NCBI RefSeq assembly: GCF_000196015.1
Contig: NC_007973.1
Span: 2,666,001-2,730,000 of the forward strand
DNA: 64,000 bases
Source of the DNA: Cupriavidus metallidurans CH34
Lineage (GTDB): Bacteria; Pseudomonadota; Gammaproteobacteria; Burkholderiales; Burkholderiaceae
Direction: 5' to 3'
Position 1 is the stretch's first letter. The number at the start of each line of letters is the position of its first letter. The notes under the pieces are model-generated. The model did not search any database, was not told the DNA's origin, and worked only from the letters and a program-made list of their open reading frames with translations. Shown here one piece after another: positions 7,952-18,225 of the stretch. Both the position numbers and the translations under genes were made by a program.

Positions 7952-9262
7952 TCAGTTGGCCTGCGTGGCACGATATGCCATCACGCCGGCCACTGTGTAG
8001 AACGACCCGAAGACCAGGATTCTATCATTCTCGGTAGCGCGCTCGACAGCATCGCGATACGCAAGTTCGGGGCTGGAAAAACATGCAACGGTGTTGTCCG
8101 GGCCCTCACGGAAGCCAGTTGCCTCAAGCTTCTCGCGCAATTCCGCGGCAGTAGCGGCCCGGTCGGTCGGCAGGTCGCACAGGCACCAGTGGTCCACCTT
8201 GTCGGCCACGTGTTGCAGCACGCCGGCGATGTCCTTGTCGTGCATGGCGCCGAACACCGCATAGGTGTAACGGAAGAACCCCATATTCTCAAGGTTCTGT
8301 CCAAGCGTCGCTGCGGCATGGGGGTTGTGCGCGACATCGAGGATCACGGCCGGTCGGCCCGGCAGCACCTGGAACCGTCCCGGCAACTCCACGAACGCCA
8401 GGCCGTTGCGCACTTCCTGCGCGCTCACAGGCAGGCGCGAACGCATGGCCTGCAGCGCGGCCAGCGCCGCAGATGCGTTGAGCAGCTGGTTGGCGCCACG
8501 CAATGCCGGGTAGCCCAGGCCATTCAGCTTGCGGTCGCGGCTGGCCCAGTCCCATTGCTGGCGTTCCTGGCCCTGCGCGGCCTGGTGGCGGAAATCGCGT
8601 CCCACGAGCCAGAGTTCGGCGCCGATCGCCTCGGCGTGATCGATCACCGACTGCGGTGGCAAGGGATCGCCGACGATCGCCGGCACGTGCGGGCGGAAGA
8701 TGCCGGCCTTCTCGTAGCCGATCTTCTCACGTGTGTCGCCAAGGTACTGGGTGTGGTCGATATCCACACTCGTGATAATCGCGCAGTCCGTATCAATCAC
8801 ATTGACCGCATCCAGGCGGCCACCGAGACCGACTTCCAGAATGATCGCGTCGAGTCCGGCTTCGGCAAACATGTGGATGATCGCCAGCGTCGTGAACTCG
8901 AAATACGTCAGGCTGACCGGATCGGCAAAGCTCGTGCGTGCGCGCTCGACGGCCTCGAAATGCGGCAGAAGCTGGGCGTCCGTCGCCTGCTCGCCATTGA
9001 GGCGGGCACGCTCGTTGAACTGGATCAGGTGCGGCGAGGTATGCAGGCCCACCTTGTAGCCCGCTTCGAGCAGGATGCGCTCCAGGATCGCGCAGGTGGA
9101 TCCCTTGCCGTTGGTACCGCCCACCGTGAAGACCACGGCGTCGATACGCAGGCCCAGCGCTTCCTTGACCCGCGTGATGCGGCTCAGGCCCATGTCGATG
9201 CCCACGGGGTGAGCGGTTTCAAGATGTGCGAGCCAGTCGGGGAGATTGTGGAAGATGGGCAT
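7952..9262 (-). CDS. folC: Bifunctional folylpolyglutamate/dihydrofolate synthase
   Basis: A 436-residue Mur-ligase-like enzyme that adds glutamate to dihydropteroate and extends folate polyglutamate tails. The P-loop is TVGGTNGKGST (47-57). The second Mur-ligase signature LGGRLDAVNVID lies near residue 147, and the C-terminal domain contains the DVAHNPHA motif typical of FolC. Length fits the family. The gene lies between accD and dedD on the same strand, 41 bases from dedD, in the common accD-folC-dedD order. Confidence 0.95.
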   Translation of the reverse strand: MPIFHNLPDWLAHLETAHPVGIDMGLSRITRVKEALGLRIDAVVFTVGGTNGKGSTCAILERILLEAGYKVGLHTSPHLIQFNERARLNGEQATDAQLLPHFEAVERARTSFADPVSLTYFEFTTLAIIHMFAEAGLDAIILEVGLGGRLDAVNVIDTDCAIITSVDIDHTQYLGDTREKIGYEKAGIFRPHVPAIVGDPLPPQSVIDHAEAIGAELWLVGRDFRHQAAQGQERQQWDWASRDRKLNGLGYPALRGANQLLNASAALAALQAMRSRLPVSAQEVRNGLAFVELPGRFQVLPGRPAVILDVAHNPHAAATLGQNLENMGFFRYTYAVFGAMHDKDIAGVLQHVADKVDHWCLCDLPTDRAATAAELREKLEATGFREGPDNTVACFSSPELAYRDAVERATENDRILVFGSFYTVAGVMAYRATQAN

Positions 9263-9284
9263 ACGGATTCAGAACTACAAAAGC

Positions 9285-9317
9285 AAAATGGCGCGGGTAT
9301 TCGGCACCCGCGCCATT
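9285..9317 (-). terminator. Intrinsic terminator after accD
   Basis: A stem of AATGGCGCGGG / CCCGCGCCATT (9288-9297 with 9307-9316, loop about 9 bases) followed on the minus strand by TTTTGCTTTT. It separates accD from folC, which may therefore also use its own promoter. Confidence 0.75.
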
Positions 9318-9340
9318 GTCCTGCAAATTTGCTTGCCGCG

Positions 9341-10213
9341 TCAGGCTACCGCGTCAGCCGGCTGCTTCTGCAGCAGCGCCAGCAGTTGCGCCAGTTCGGC
9401 GCGCAGGCGGCGGCGGTCCACGATCATGTCGATCGCGCCCTTCTGCATCAGGAACTCGGCACGCTGGAAGCCTTCCGGCAGCTTTTCGCGCACGGTCTGC
9501 TCGATCACACGCGGGCCGGCAAAACCGATCAGCGCCTTCGGCTCGGCGATGACCACATCGCCCAAGAACGCGAAGCTTGCCGAAACACCACCCATCGTCG
9601 GATCGGTCAGCACGCTGATGAACGGCAGCTTGGCATTCGAAAGCAGGTTCAGCATGGCCGTGGTCTTGGCCATCTGCATCAGCGACAGCAGGCTTTCCTG
9701 CATCCGCGCGCCACCGGTGGCAGTTACGCAGATGAACGGCACTTTCTGCTCCAGCGCCGCCTGGGCGCCACGGGCAAAACGCTCGCCCACTACCGAGCCC
9801 ATCGAACCACCCATGAACTCGAACTCGAAGCAGGCCACGACCACGGGAATGGTGTGGATCGCGCCACCCATCACCACCATCGCGTCGGTCTCGCCGGTGT
9901 CATCCATGGCGGCCTTGATACGGTCCGGGTACTTCTTGGTGTCCTTGAACTTCAGGGCGTCCACCGGCACGATTTCCTGGCCGATTTCATAGCGGCCTTC
10001 GGCGTCGAGCAGCTTGTCCAGGCGCTCGCGCGAACCGATGCGCATATGGTGGTCGCACTTCGGGCAGACGTGAAGATTGGCCTCGACGTCGGTACGGTAC
10101 AGCGTGGCCTCGCACGACGGGCACTTGACCCACAGCCCTTCCGGAATGCCCTTGCGGGTGGAGGGGTCGGTCTGTTGAATCTTGGGAGGCAGGAGTTTAT
10201 CCAACCAGCTCAT
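9341..10213 (-). CDS. accD: Acetyl-CoA carboxylase carboxyltransferase subunit beta
   Basis: A 290-residue beta subunit of the carboxyltransferase that makes malonyl-CoA for fatty acid synthesis. The zinc ribbon Cys4 is visible at C31, C34, C50 and C53 (CPSC and CPKC), followed by the crotonase-like carboxyltransferase fold with GGARMQE (about residues 167-173). The trpA-accD-folC linkage is typical of proteobacteria. Intrinsic terminators flank the gene on both sides, suggesting an independent transcript. Confidence 0.96.
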   Translation of the reverse strand: MSWLDKLLPPKIQQTDPSTRKGIPEGLWVKCPSCEATLYRTDVEANLHVCPKCDHHMRIGSRERLDKLLDAEGRYEIGQEIVPVDALKFKDTKKYPDRIKAAMDDTGETDAMVVMGGAIHTIPVVVACFEFEFMGGSMGSVVGERFARGAQAALEQKVPFICVTATGGARMQESLLSLMQMAKTTAMLNLLSNAKLPFISVLTDPTMGGVSASFAFLGDVVIAEPKALIGFAGPRVIEQTVREKLPEGFQRAEFLMQKGAIDMIVDRRRLRAELAQLLALLQKQPADAVA

Positions 10214-10330
10214 GAAAGCTCCTTTCGGATAACTGCCGTCCGCGCGCGGGCCTCCTTCGGGAGGGGCGAATACAGGAACGGCAGGGAATCAGGCCGCGAA
10301 TTTACCATGCCCGGGCCATCGGACCGAAGC

Positions 10331-10375
10331 AAAACGCGCCATTTGTGCAGCAAGAATCATAAATGGCGCGATTTT
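10331..10375 (-). terminator. Intrinsic terminator after trpA
   Basis: Ten-base perfect stem CGCGCCATTT (10335-10344) / AAATGGCGCG (10361-10370) with a 16-base loop, followed on the minus strand by GTTTTG. It marks the end of the trpF-trpB-methylase-trpA cluster. Confidence 0.8.
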
Positions 10376-10406
10376 CTCAGCGGTACGTCAAGCGTTGGAC
10401 CAGAAA

Positions 10407-11204
10407 TCAGGCGTCCAGTGCCTGGCGGATGTCGGCGATAAAGGCACGCAGGGAGTCCACGGCCTTCTCGCGCGGCGCATCCTCAAGCAACTGCACCAGG
10501 CGGCTGCCAATCACCACGGCGTCGGCCACGCTGCCGATGGCACGTGCGGTTTGCGCATCACGGATACCGAAACCCACGCCCACGGGCAGGTTCGCGTGCT
10601 GCTTGATCAGCGGCAGACGCGCAGCCACGCTCTCGAGGTCGAGCGTGGCCGAGCCGGTCACGCCCGTGAGCGACACGTAGTACAGATAGCCACTGGCCAC
10701 CTTCGCCACCGCGGCGATACGGTCGTCGGTCGAGGTCGGCGCCAGCAGGAAGATCGGGTCCATCTGGTTCGCGCGCATCAGCGCGGCGAAAGACTCGCAC
10801 TCTTCGGGCGGGTAGTCGACCACGAGCACGCCGTCCACGCCGGCCGCGCTGGCCGCCTTGGCGAAGGTTTCCTCACCCATGCGCTCGATCGGGTTGGCGT
10901 AGCCCATCAGCACTACCGGCGTGGTCGCGTTCGTCTTGCGGAACTCGGTCACCCAGGCCAGCACCTGCGTCAGCGAAACGCCCTGGGCCAGCGCGCGCTC
11001 GGAGGCGCGCTGAATCACGGGGCCGTCGGCCATCGGGTCCGAAAACGGCACGCCAAGCTCGATCACGTCGGCGCCGCCAGCCACGAGGGCGTGCATCAGG
11101 TCGACGGTCAACGCGGGAGCCGGATCGCCGGCGGTGATGAACGGAATCAGGCCCTTCTTCTGCTGCGCGGCCAGTGCCGCGAAAGTCTTCTGGATACGGG
11201 ACAT
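10407..11204 (-). CDS. trpA: Tryptophan synthase alpha subunit
   Basis: A 265-residue TIM barrel that cleaves indole-3-glycerol phosphate and channels indole to TrpB. The catalytic residues fall at E49 (in DVIELGVPF) and D60 (in DPMADGP), the same numbering as the enteric enzyme. It lies 11 bases after a DNA methylase gene that separates it from trpB, an interruption of the usual trpBA pair. A strong terminator follows. Confidence 0.97.
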   Translation of the reverse strand: MSRIQKTFAALAAQQKKGLIPFITAGDPAPALTVDLMHALVAGGADVIELGVPFSDPMADGPVIQRASERALAQGVSLTQVLAWVTEFRKTNATTPVVLMGYANPIERMGEETFAKAASAAGVDGVLVVDYPPEECESFAALMRANQMDPIFLLAPTSTDDRIAAVAKVASGYLYYVSLTGVTGSATLDLESVAARLPLIKQHANLPVGVGFGIRDAQTARAIGSVADAVVIGSRLVQLLEDAPREKAVDSLRAFIADIRQALDA

Positions 11205-11215
11205 GTCAGTGGCAA

Positions 11216-12151
11216 TCAGATAAGGCGTTGCACGGGCGATGCCGCTTCATTGGCATCGTCATTGGCGGCGTCGGCGGTATCGGCGACATCGGACGCTTGC
11301 GGCTTGAGCGGCGCATACACGGGCTGCGCGGCGGTCACGCGCTCGCGCACCAGGCCGGCGTACTCCGGATTCATCTCGAATCCGACGAAACTGCGGCCGT
11401 GCCGGACGCAAGCCACGGCGGTCGTGCCGCTGCCCGTGAATGGGTCGAGCACGATGCCGCCCGGCGGACAGCTGGACAGCACCATGCGCTCGACGATCTC
11501 GAGCGGCTTCTGCGTCGGATGGTCGGCCCGCTCCGGGTCCTGGCGGTGAATGCGCGGCACGCTCCACAGGTCCTTCGGGTTGTACCCCACCTCGAGCCAT
11601 TTCTTGCCCTCGAAGCGCGGCCGGCTGCGCGCCTTCTTGGTCTCGGCGTCGTACGGAATCCGTACCGGATCGAGATCGAAGAAGTAGTCGCGCTGACGAG
11701 CGAAGAAACCGATGTTGTCGTGCACCGACGAGAACTTTCGCGTGGTGCCGCCCATGCTCGGCACGCGGCGATCCCAGATGATCTCGTTGATCATCGTCAT
11801 GCGCCGCTTGAGCATGACGAACAGCTCGGGCGAGTACTGCCAGGTGCAGAACAGGTACAGCGTGCCGCGTGGCGCGATCTTGGGCACGATCGCGTCCATC
11901 CAGCGCTCCGACCACTCGAGATAGGCATCGCCCGACAGCAGGTCGGAATCGTTGCCGTAGTCCTTGCCAAGGCCATAGGGCGGGTCCGCCACGACCAGGT
12001 CGATCGAGCCGTCGGGGATACGCTTGATCCCTTCGAGCACGTCTTCCTGATAGAGGCGCATGGTTGCCGTATCGAGAATATCGAACGGTTCCGAGCCCGC
12101 CCCGCCCGCCTCGGACTGGGGCAGCGTCGTATTGGGAGGCAGCGTACGCAT
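11216..12151 (-). CDS. Orphan DNA adenine methyltransferase, beta class, inside the trp cluster
   Basis: A 311-residue site-specific DNA methylase. The catalytic motif DPPYG (56-60) precedes the AdoMet-binding motif DPFTGSGTT (236-244), the IV-before-I order of beta-class N6-adenine or N4-cytosine enzymes; DPPY favours adenine. A hydrophilic Asp/Ala-rich tail ends the protein. The start is set at ATG 12151 because it overlaps the trpB stop (TGATG); the frame stays open further upstream but only inside trpB. No restriction endonuclease is adjacent. A conserved Burkholderiales orphan methylase at this position has, as I recall, been linked to GTWWAC methylation; that specificity is not visible in the sequence. 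Confidence 0.9.
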   Translation of the reverse strand: MRTLPPNTTLPQSEAGGAGSEPFDILDTATMRLYQEDVLEGIKRIPDGSIDLVVADPPYGLGKDYGNDSDLLSGDAYLEWSERWMDAIVPKIAPRGTLYLFCTWQYSPELFVMLKRRMTMINEIIWDRRVPSMGGTTRKFSSVHDNIGFFARQRDYFFDLDPVRIPYDAETKKARSRPRFEGKKWLEVGYNPKDLWSVPRIHRQDPERADHPTQKPLEIVERMVLSSCPPGGIVLDPFTGSGTTAVACVRHGRSFVGFEMNPEYAGLVRERVTAAQPVYAPLKPQASDVADTADAANDDANEAASPVQRLI

Positions 12152-13374
12152 CAGAGCTTCAACCCCGCGCGTTCGGCCACGGTATGCATGTCCTTGTCGC
12201 CACGCCCGGACAGGTTCACGAGCAGCAGCTTGTCGCGGCCCAGCGTCGGCGCCAGCTTGCACGCATAGGCGATCGCATGGCTCGATTCGAGCGCTGGGAT
12301 GATGCCTTCGATGCGGCAGCAGTCGTGAAACGCCTTGAGGGCCTCTTCGTCGGTGATCGGCACGTACTGCGCGCGGCCCATGTCCTTCAGCCACGCGTGC
12401 TCGGGGCCGACGCCGGGGTAGTCCAGGCCTGCCGACACCGAGTGCGTCTCGATGATCTGGCCGTTGGCGTCCTGCAGCAGATAGGTACGGTTGCCGTGCA
12501 GCACGCCCGGGGAACCGCCGATCAGCGCAGCAGCGTGGCGACCCGAATCCAGGCCATCACCGGCCGCTTCCACGCCGATCAACTGCACATCCTTGTGTTC
12601 GATATACGGATAGAAGATGCCCATCGCGTTCGAACCGCCGCCGACGCACGCGATCACGGCGTCGGGCTGGCGACCCGCGAGTTCGGGCATCTGCACCTTG
12701 GCTTCCTCGCCGATCACGCACTGGAAATCGCGCACCATCATCGGGTAGGGGTGCGGGCCGGCCACGGTGCCGATGATGTAGAACGTGGTCTCGACGTTGG
12801 TCACCCAGTCGCGCATCGCTTCATTGAGCGCGTCCTTGAGCGTGCGCGAGCCGCTTTCCACAGGCACCACGGTGGCGCCCAGCAGCTTCATGCGATAGAC
12901 ATTGGCCGCCTGGCGGCGCACGTCCTCGGAGCCCATGTAGACCACGCACTCCATGCCAAAGCGCGCCGCGATCGTGGCCGTGGCCACGCCATGCTGGCCC
13001 GCGCCGGTTTCGGCAATCACACGCTTCTTGCCCATGCGCTTGGCAAGCAGCGCCTGGCCGATCACGTTGTTGATCTTGTGCGCGCCAGTGTGGTTCAGGT
13101 CTTCGCGCTTGAGGTAGATCTGCGCGCCACCGAGCGTCTCGCTCCAGCGTTGCGCGTGATAGATCGGCGACGGGCGGCCAACGAAGTGCTTCAGTTCGCG
13201 GCGATACTCGGCGTCGAAATCAGGGTCCTTCTGGTATCGCGCGTAGGCGTCGCGCAACTCGTCCAGCGCGTGAACCAGGGTTTCGGAAACGAAGGTACCG
13301 CCATAGGGGCCAAAGTGGCCACGGGAATCGGGCAGGTCGTACATGTCCAGGCTCTCAGGAAGCGCGTCAGCCAT
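12151..13374 (-). CDS. trpB: Tryptophan synthase beta subunit
   Basis: A 407-residue PLP enzyme that condenses indole with serine. The PLP lysine is K100 in HTGAHKINN, and the phosphate-binding glycine loop [10 protein letters not shown] lies near residues 243-252. The length is normal for TrpB1. Its TGA stop overlaps the ATG of the downstream DNA methylase gene, implying translational coupling, and trpA follows after that gene. TrpF lies 59 bases upstream. Confidence 0.97.
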   Translation of the reverse strand: MADALPESLDMYDLPDSRGHFGPYGGTFVSETLVHALDELRDAYARYQKDPDFDAEYRRELKHFVGRPSPIYHAQRWSETLGGAQIYLKREDLNHTGAHKINNVIGQALLAKRMGKKRVIAETGAGQHGVATATIAARFGMECVVYMGSEDVRRQAANVYRMKLLGATVVPVESGSRTLKDALNEAMRDWVTNVETTFYIIGTVAGPHPYPMMVRDFQCVIGEEAKVQMPELAGRQPDAVIACVGGGSNAMGIFYPYIEHKDVQLIGVEAAGDGLDSGRHAAALIGGSPGVLHGNRTYLLQDANGQIIETHSVSAGLDYPGVGPEHAWLKDMGRAQYVPITDEEALKAFHDCCRIEGIIPALESSHAIAYACKLAPTLGRDKLLLVNLSGRGDKDMHTVAERAGLKL

Positions 13375-13433
13375 GGGATGACGCGCGGGGTATCGGGGTC
13401 GGCGCGGCCGTGAGCCACGGAAGGCGGAGGGAA

Positions 13434-14141
13434 TTATCCTGCGGATCGCCCTGCGTCGGCCTGTCGAACGGCGCGCACGAATGCGGCAATACGGGCGTGG
13501 TCTTTCACACCCTTGCTGGCCTCCACGCCGCTGCTGACATCCACAGCGTAGGGCCGCACGCGCTCAATCGCTCCAGCGACGTTTTGCGCGTTCAATCCAC
13601 CACTCAAAACGATGCGAGGAGCGTCGTTTGCGCGGGGATTGGCAGGATTGGGCGGAAGCCATTGGGCAGGAATCAGGGTCCAGTCGAAAACGTGGCCGCC
13701 ACCGCCATAGCCTTCCACGAAGGCATCGAGCAGCAGGCCGGAAGCGTCACGATATTGATTTGCGAATTCTACCAAATCGAGCCCCGGGCGGACACGTGCG
13801 GCACGCATGAATGGCAGCCGGCAGCGCCGGGCGATCTCGGTGCACTGCTGGGGCGTCTCGTCGCCGTGGAACTGAAGCAACGTCAACGGCACACGCTCGG
13901 CCACATGGGCCACCTCTTCGGCATCTGCATTGACGAACAGGCCAACCACGGACACGAACGGCGGCACCAGTTCGGCCAGGGCCGCGGCGTGGGCCACATC
14001 CACGTGGCGTGGGCTCCTGGCGTAGAAGACCAGACCGATCGCATCGGCACCGGCGTCCACGGCGGCGCGCACGTCCTCTTCGCGCGTCAGGCCGCAGATC
14101 TTGATGCGCGTGCGGGGCTCAAGCGCCATCGTGGCTGTCAT
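13434..14141 (-). CDS. trpF: Phosphoribosylanthranilate isomerase
   Basis: A 235-residue TIM-barrel isomerase for the third step of tryptophan synthesis from chorismate. The family motif KICGLT is at the N-terminus (general base Cys), [19 protein letters not shown] lies in the middle, and [10 protein letters not shown] forms the phosphate-binding region. The start at ATG 14141 is chosen because GGAG lies nine bases upstream; a TTG two codons earlier and a later ATG (14129) are alternatives. It overlaps the end of truA by about 20 bases, so the two are likely co-transcribed. Confidence 0.94.
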   Translation of the reverse strand: MTATMALEPRTRIKICGLTREEDVRAAVDAGADAIGLVFYARSPRHVDVAHAAALAELVPPFVSVVGLFVNADAEEVAHVAERVPLTLLQFHGDETPQQCTEIARRCRLPFMRAARVRPGLDLVEFANQYRDASGLLLDAFVEGYGGGGHVFDWTLIPAQWLPPNPANPRANDAPRIVLSGGLNAQNVAGAIERVRPYAVDVSSGVEASKGVKDHARIAAFVRAVRQADAGRSAG

Positions 14142-14976
14142 CGACAAATACTCCGTGGAAGAAGCTGGCGGCCGGGTCCGCCTTGGGCAACTGGTATGGC
14201 TCAGGATACTTCACGTCGACCAGATAGAGCCCGTCCGGCATGAAGGTTGGCGCGGCCTTCTGGCGATTGCGCCCTTCCAGCACTTCCGCCATCCACTCGG
14301 CAGGATATCGGCCACGCCCCACCGCCACGAGGCAGCCCATCAGGTTACGCACCATGTGGTGCAGGAAGGCGCTGGCCCGGAAGCGCAGGAACACCCAGTT
14401 GCCATCCGCCTCGATCGTCACGTCGTACATCGTCTTGACGGGCGACTTGGCCTGGCATTCGGCGGCGCGAAACGCCGAGAAATCATGTTCGCCGAGCAGA
14501 CATGCCGACGCCCGGCGCATCGCCTCGGTATCGAGCCGCTGCCCGTGCGGCAGCATCAGGTAACCGGCACGGCCGTGAATCATCGGTGCGCGATGCGGCC
14601 CCGTGTACAGCGCGTAGTAATACATGCGCTCGTAGGCCAGGAAGCGCGCGTGGAAGTTCTCGTCGACGGGCTCCGCCCACTGCAGCGCGATCGACGGAGG
14701 CAGGAAGGCGTTGACGCCGCGAACCCATGAAAAGCGGTCGCGGTCGAGTTCGGTGTCGAGGTGGATGACCTGCCCCAGCGCGTGCACACCTGCATCCGTC
14801 CGCCCGGCTACCGTGGTCAGCAGTCGCACGCCTGCGAAGCGCTCGATCGCGTCCTCGAGGTGGTCCTGCACGGTATTGCGATGGGGCTGCGACTGCCAGC
14901 CGGAGTAGGCCGAGCCGTCATAGTGGAGGCCGATGGCGATGCGGTTCACAGGCAAGAAACAGTTTCCTGATGGCAC
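14119..14976 (-). CDS. truA: tRNA pseudouridine(38-40) synthase
   Basis: A 285-residue enzyme that converts uridines 38-40 of the tRNA anticodon arm to pseudouridine. The catalytic aspartate is D61 in the motif [10 protein letters not shown]. The N-terminal block [17 protein letters not shown] and the later [11 protein letters not shown] stretch are characteristic. The 3' end overlaps trpF by about 20 bases. A strong terminator separates it from fimV upstream. truA beside fimV and trpF is a familiar order in beta- and gamma-proteobacteria. Confidence 0.95.
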   Translation of the reverse strand: MPSGNCFLPVNRIAIGLHYDGSAYSGWQSQPHRNTVQDHLEDAIERFAGVRLLTTVAGRTDAGVHALGQVIHLDTELDRDRFSWVRGVNAFLPPSIALQWAEPVDENFHARFLAYERMYYYALYTGPHRAPMIHGRAGYLMLPHGQRLDTEAMRRASACLLGEHDFSAFRAAECQAKSPVKTMYDVTIEADGNWVFLRFRASAFLHHMVRNLMGCLVAVGRGRYPAEWMAEVLEGRNRQKAAPTFMPDGLYLVDVKYPEPYQLPKADPAASFFHGVFVDDSHDGA

Positions 14977-14977
14977 A

Positions 14978-15014
14978 AAAACAAAATGCGCCGGAAGGGA
15001 CGCTTCCGGCGCAT
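14978..15014 (-). terminator. Intrinsic terminator of fimV
   Basis: Twelve-base perfect stem ATGCGCCGGAAG (14986-14997) / CTTCCGGCGCAT (15003-15014) with a five-base loop, followed on the minus strand by TTTTGTTTTTG. It lies just before the truA start, so truA needs its own promoter or readthrough. Confidence 0.9.
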
Positions 15015-15101
15015 CGCTTCGGGTTGCGGCAAGGCATCTGCCGCAAACCCTGCATCATACCGACCTTTAGGGCGTGCCCCTCGGCCGTCTGTCGCAATGG
15101 A

Positions 15102-17924
15102 TCAGGCCACCTCGCGCAGCAACGAGCGGGCTTCCTCCTGCAGGGAATCTTGCGATTGATCGACCACCTCCTGCAGCAGTTCGCGGGCACCTTCCTTGTC
15201 GCCGATCTCGATATAGGCGCGCGCCAGATCGAGCTTGATCTGCATATCGCGGCTGCCATCCATCGTGGTGACCGACAACGTGCTGGCGGACATGCCATTC
15301 GAATCGCCGTGCCTCCCCTCCGACGTCACGCGCGACAGATCGATCGGCTCGACGAGCTTGCCGCCCTGGAGCATCGTCGGCGCGGGCAGTGGCACCGTGG
15401 ATTCGTCCAGTGACTGCGCCATACCGGACAGCGGCTTGGCGGAGTCCTGCTCCAGCTTTTCCGGATTCAGGTCCAGCGACAGGCTCGACATATCGAACTC
15501 AAGCGGACGCGAACGGGTCGGCGTATCGAGCGCCGGCACGCCAGCATCGTGACGTTCGTCGAGTGCGTCGTCGAGACGCACAGGCTCCGACTCGAGATCG
15601 TTACCGAATACCAGCGAAGCGGATTCGGGCGCCACGATGGGCTCCCCCGCCGCCGGTGCCGGGAAGGCATCGAGCGGCAAGGCCAAGTCCGGCATGGCCG
15701 GCGGTTGCGTCAAGTTCGCGGCGGGATCCTGCGTGCGCCATTGATCGGCCACCGGGGTGGTCGTATCCGCCTCGACCGACGTATCCGGCGCGACGGACAG
15801 GTACAACGCGTTGCTCGGATCCAGCTTGCGGCCCATTTCGGCGGCCTGTAGCCAGTCCGCGCCGTGCCCACCCGTCTGGGCGAACATTTCTTCTGCGATC
15901 ACTCGGAAACCTTCCACATCCTGACGAGTGCTGTAAATCTCCATGAGCTTCAGGCGAATGGCCTGGCGCTCCGGATTCTGCTGCAACGCTTCGCGCAGGA
16001 TTTCCTCCGCCTGCACGTCGCGCCCATAGGCGATGTAAACCTCGGCCTCGGCGATCGGATCGACTTCCGTCGCCTCGGGCGAGTTGTTGCCAATGCGGAA
16101 GTCCGCGCCAAACACGCTGTGCTGCGACGTATCGACGCTCTGTCCACCGGCAGTGCCGAACAGCGAGTGGCCACCGGCCATCACCGTGCTTTCCTGCGAC
16201 AGGATACTGTCGCCAAAGCCAGTGTTCTCGCCAGACTTCTGCTTCTGGCGGCGGCGATAGTACGCATATCCGCCCAGCAGCACAACCATCAGTGCAGCAC
16301 CCGGCAGCAGCATCGGGTTGGCCAGCAGACCGTCGAGCAGCGAAGGCTGCGGCAACGGCTCGGGCTTGGGCAGGGCAACGGGCTTCTTCGCGGCAGCCGG
16401 GGCCGAAGCTGCGGCGGCCGCAGTTGCTGCCTTCGGAGCCGATGCCGCGGCAGTGGCGGTAGCGGGAGCAGCGGCCTGAGCATCCGAAGCCGATGCAGCC
16501 TGGGCTTGCGGTGCCGATGCGGCTGCCGTGGCTGCCGGAGCAGGCTCGGGCGTGGCGGTGCTCGGGGCCGCTGCGGTCGTCGTGGCTGCCGCCTTGGCCG
16601 GCTCTGCCGGCACCACGGCCGGCGCGGGAGCCGATTCGGCCGCCTTGCCAGCCGGCGCAGGCGCCTTGGCTGCCTGATTGGCCTGATTCAGCTTCGCGAT
16701 CTCCGCGTTCTTCAGCTCCATCAGGCGCTGCATGTCGGAGATGTTCTTCTCCAGGTCAGCCACGCGCGACTCGGCTTCCTTGAGCTTGCGCTGGCTGGCC
16801 ACGTCGGCTTCGGCCTGCGCCTGGGCTTTGCCCTGCGCGCCACGGTCCGCCTTGGAGAGCTTCAGTTCGTCACGTGGGCCCGCTGCGGGCACGGTGGTGT
16901 CCTGCACGCGCGCCGTCACATTGCCGGACTGCTCGCGGCCTGAACCGGGCTCCACCGATTTGGCGGCGGCGGCAGCGGCCAGACGGCTGCGATAGCTGTC
17001 GAAACCCTGCGTGCGGGCGACCACTTCACGGCGGGCCTCACGCGGGCTGACGGCCTGTGCCTGCTGGGCGCTCGGCACCTTCAGCACTGCACCCGACTTG
17101 ACCCGGTTGATATTGCCGCCGATGAATGCGTTGGGATTGTTGCGATACAGCGCCAACAGCATCTGGTCGAGCGACACGGAATCCTGCGTCTGGACCGCAT
17201 CGCCGGCGATGGAAGAGAGCGTGTCGCCACGCTGCACCGTATAGGAACCATTGGCGGCGGCACCTGCGTTCGCCACCGGAGCCGCGGCGGGCCGTGGCTG
17301 TTGCTGGGCGCGAGGCTGAGTCGACGCCGCAGGAGCCGGACGCGCGGCCTCGGGGGCGGCTGCCACCGGTGCCGGCGCGGGCGCCGACCGGGCTGGAGCT
17401 GGCGCTGGAGCCGGAGCCGGTGTTGCATCGGGCGTGGCCGCCTGCACCACCGTGGTCGGGGAAAAAGTCTGGTTGGACGGCTTGGCACCGGCCGGATCCA
17501 GCAGGAACGTGTACGCCCGCGTGACCTTGCCGCTGGACCAGCTCATGTCGACCAGAATGTCCACGAACGGCTCGCTGAGCGGCTGGTTCGAGCGGACGGT
17601 CGCAACATAGCTGCCGTTCGGGCGTTGCTGCACATCGAGCTTGACGCTCGAGATGGCTGGCAGGTACGTCAGCCCTGCGCGCGCATAGGCGGACGACGGG
17701 GCAAGCTTGACAGTCAAACTGCCCGCTTCCTCGGCCGACACACCGGTGATATCGATTTCGGCCTGGAGCGGCTGCCCCAGGTTGGACTGTACCCGTAGTT
17801 GCCCGAACCCCGCGGCATACGCGGCCGGCTGGACAAGCAGCAGGCCGAGAGCCGTGACGGCCAGCGTTGACCAGCGCTGACGGACATTAGGCGCATCTTT
17901 CCGGCGATGTAGGCTCACACTCAC
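15102..17924 (-). CDS. fimV: FimV-like peptidoglycan-binding polar hub protein
   Basis: A ~940-residue FimV homologue. The order visible is: signal peptide/hydrophobic start (LAVTALGLLLVQPAAYA), N-terminal FimV domain (FGQLRVQSNLGQPLQAEI), and a Pro/Ala linker. Then come a LysM motif (YTVQRGDTLSSIAGD), a coiled coil (KLKEAESRVADLEKNI), and a very long Ala/Pro-rich stretch. A single membrane span (LPGAALMVVLLGGYAYY) with a basic stop follows, then a cytoplasmic TPR-like acidic domain and the conserved C-terminal FimV domain with KLDLARAYIEIGDKEGARELL. The GTG at 17924, preceded by GGAG, is preferred; the frame stays open to 18041. FimV proteins organise type IV pili and pole-located factors. 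Confidence 0.9.
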   Translation of the reverse strand: MSVSLHRRKDAPNVRQRWSTLAVTALGLLLVQPAAYAAGFGQLRVQSNLGQPLQAEIDITGVSAEEAGSLTVKLAPSSAYARAGLTYLPAISSVKLDVQQRPNGSYVATVRSNQPLSEPFVDILVDMSWSSGKVTRAYTFLLDPAGAKPSNQTFSPTTVVQAATPDATPAPAPAPAPARSAPAPAPVAAAPEAARPAPAASTQPRAQQQPRPAAAPVANAGAAANGSYTVQRGDTLSSIAGDAVQTQDSVSLDQMLLALYRNNPNAFIGGNINRVKSGAVLKVPSAQQAQAVSPREARREVVARTQGFDSYRSRLAAAAAAKSVEPGSGREQSGNVTARVQDTTVPAAGPRDELKLSKADRGAQGKAQAQAEADVASQRKLKEAESRVADLEKNISDMQRLMELKNAEIAKLNQANQAAKAPAPAGKAAESAPAPAVVPAEPAKAAATTTAAAPSTATPEPAPAATAAASAPQAQAASASDAQAAAPATATAAASAPKAATAAAAASAPAAAKKPVALPKPEPLPQPSLLDGLLANPMLLPGAALMVVLLGGYAYYRRRQKQKSGENTGFGDSILSQESTVMAGGHSLFGTAGGQSVDTSQHSVFGADFRIGNNSPEATEVDPIAEAEVYIAYGRDVQAEEILREALQQNPERQAIRLKLMEIYSTRQDVEGFRVIAEEMFAQTGGHGADWLQAAEMGRKLDPSNALYLSVAPDTSVEADTTTPVADQWRTQDPAANLTQPPAMPDLALPLDAFPAPAAGEPIVAPESASLVFGNDLESEPVRLDDALDERHDAGVPALDTPTRSRPLEFDMSSLSLDLNPEKLEQDSAKPLSGMAQSLDESTVPLPAPTMLQGGKLVEPIDLSRVTSEGRHGDSNGMSASTLSVTTMDGSRDMQIKLDLARAYIEIGDKEGARELLQEVVDQSQDSLQEEARSLLREVA

Positions 17925-18225
17925 CTCGTGCTCCGTTATGTTTTTAGTAGCAAAAGTTAACCCGACCCCAAAACGCATGGCAGGCAGCGCGGTACCGGTT
18001 CCAATCGAATATCTACCCGGACGCACATCACTTCTCGTCACCTCGCATCCCGGACGCTGGGTGACGCTGACCCCGTTGGCCTAGCTCATGCCGGCTGTAT
18101 TGTGACGCAACCCCGGGGAAAATAGCCACCCGGATGCAACAACGCCGCGCTGTGGCGCGGCGTTGCAGGCAAAGCAGCAGATTCTGTTGCCTCGCTGCAA
18201 CGATGCGGCGAGGCAAGTTCGGGAA
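17925..18225. other. Region between asd and fimV
   Basis: No gene supported. It holds a GTTAAC site (17956-17961) about 32 bases before the fimV start and a GC-rich hairpin near the asd stop. A fimV promoter must lie here; none stands out by eye. Confidence 0.4.
18138..18167 (-). terminator. Hairpin after asd
   Basis: Stem AACGCCGCGC (18141-18150) / GCGCGGCGTT (18155-18164) with loop TGTG. Only TTGTTG follows on the minus strand, so it is a weak or Rho-assisted terminator of the leu-asd run. Confidence 0.6.

Noticed and set aside
7913..10441. 842-codon plus-strand open frame over folC and accD
   Set aside because: Antisense shadow of folC and accD with no recognisable domain.
18002..18041. 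Longer fimV start at 18041
   Set aside because: The extension is not signal-peptide-like; GTG 17924 has GGAG upstream and gives the normal FimV N-terminus.
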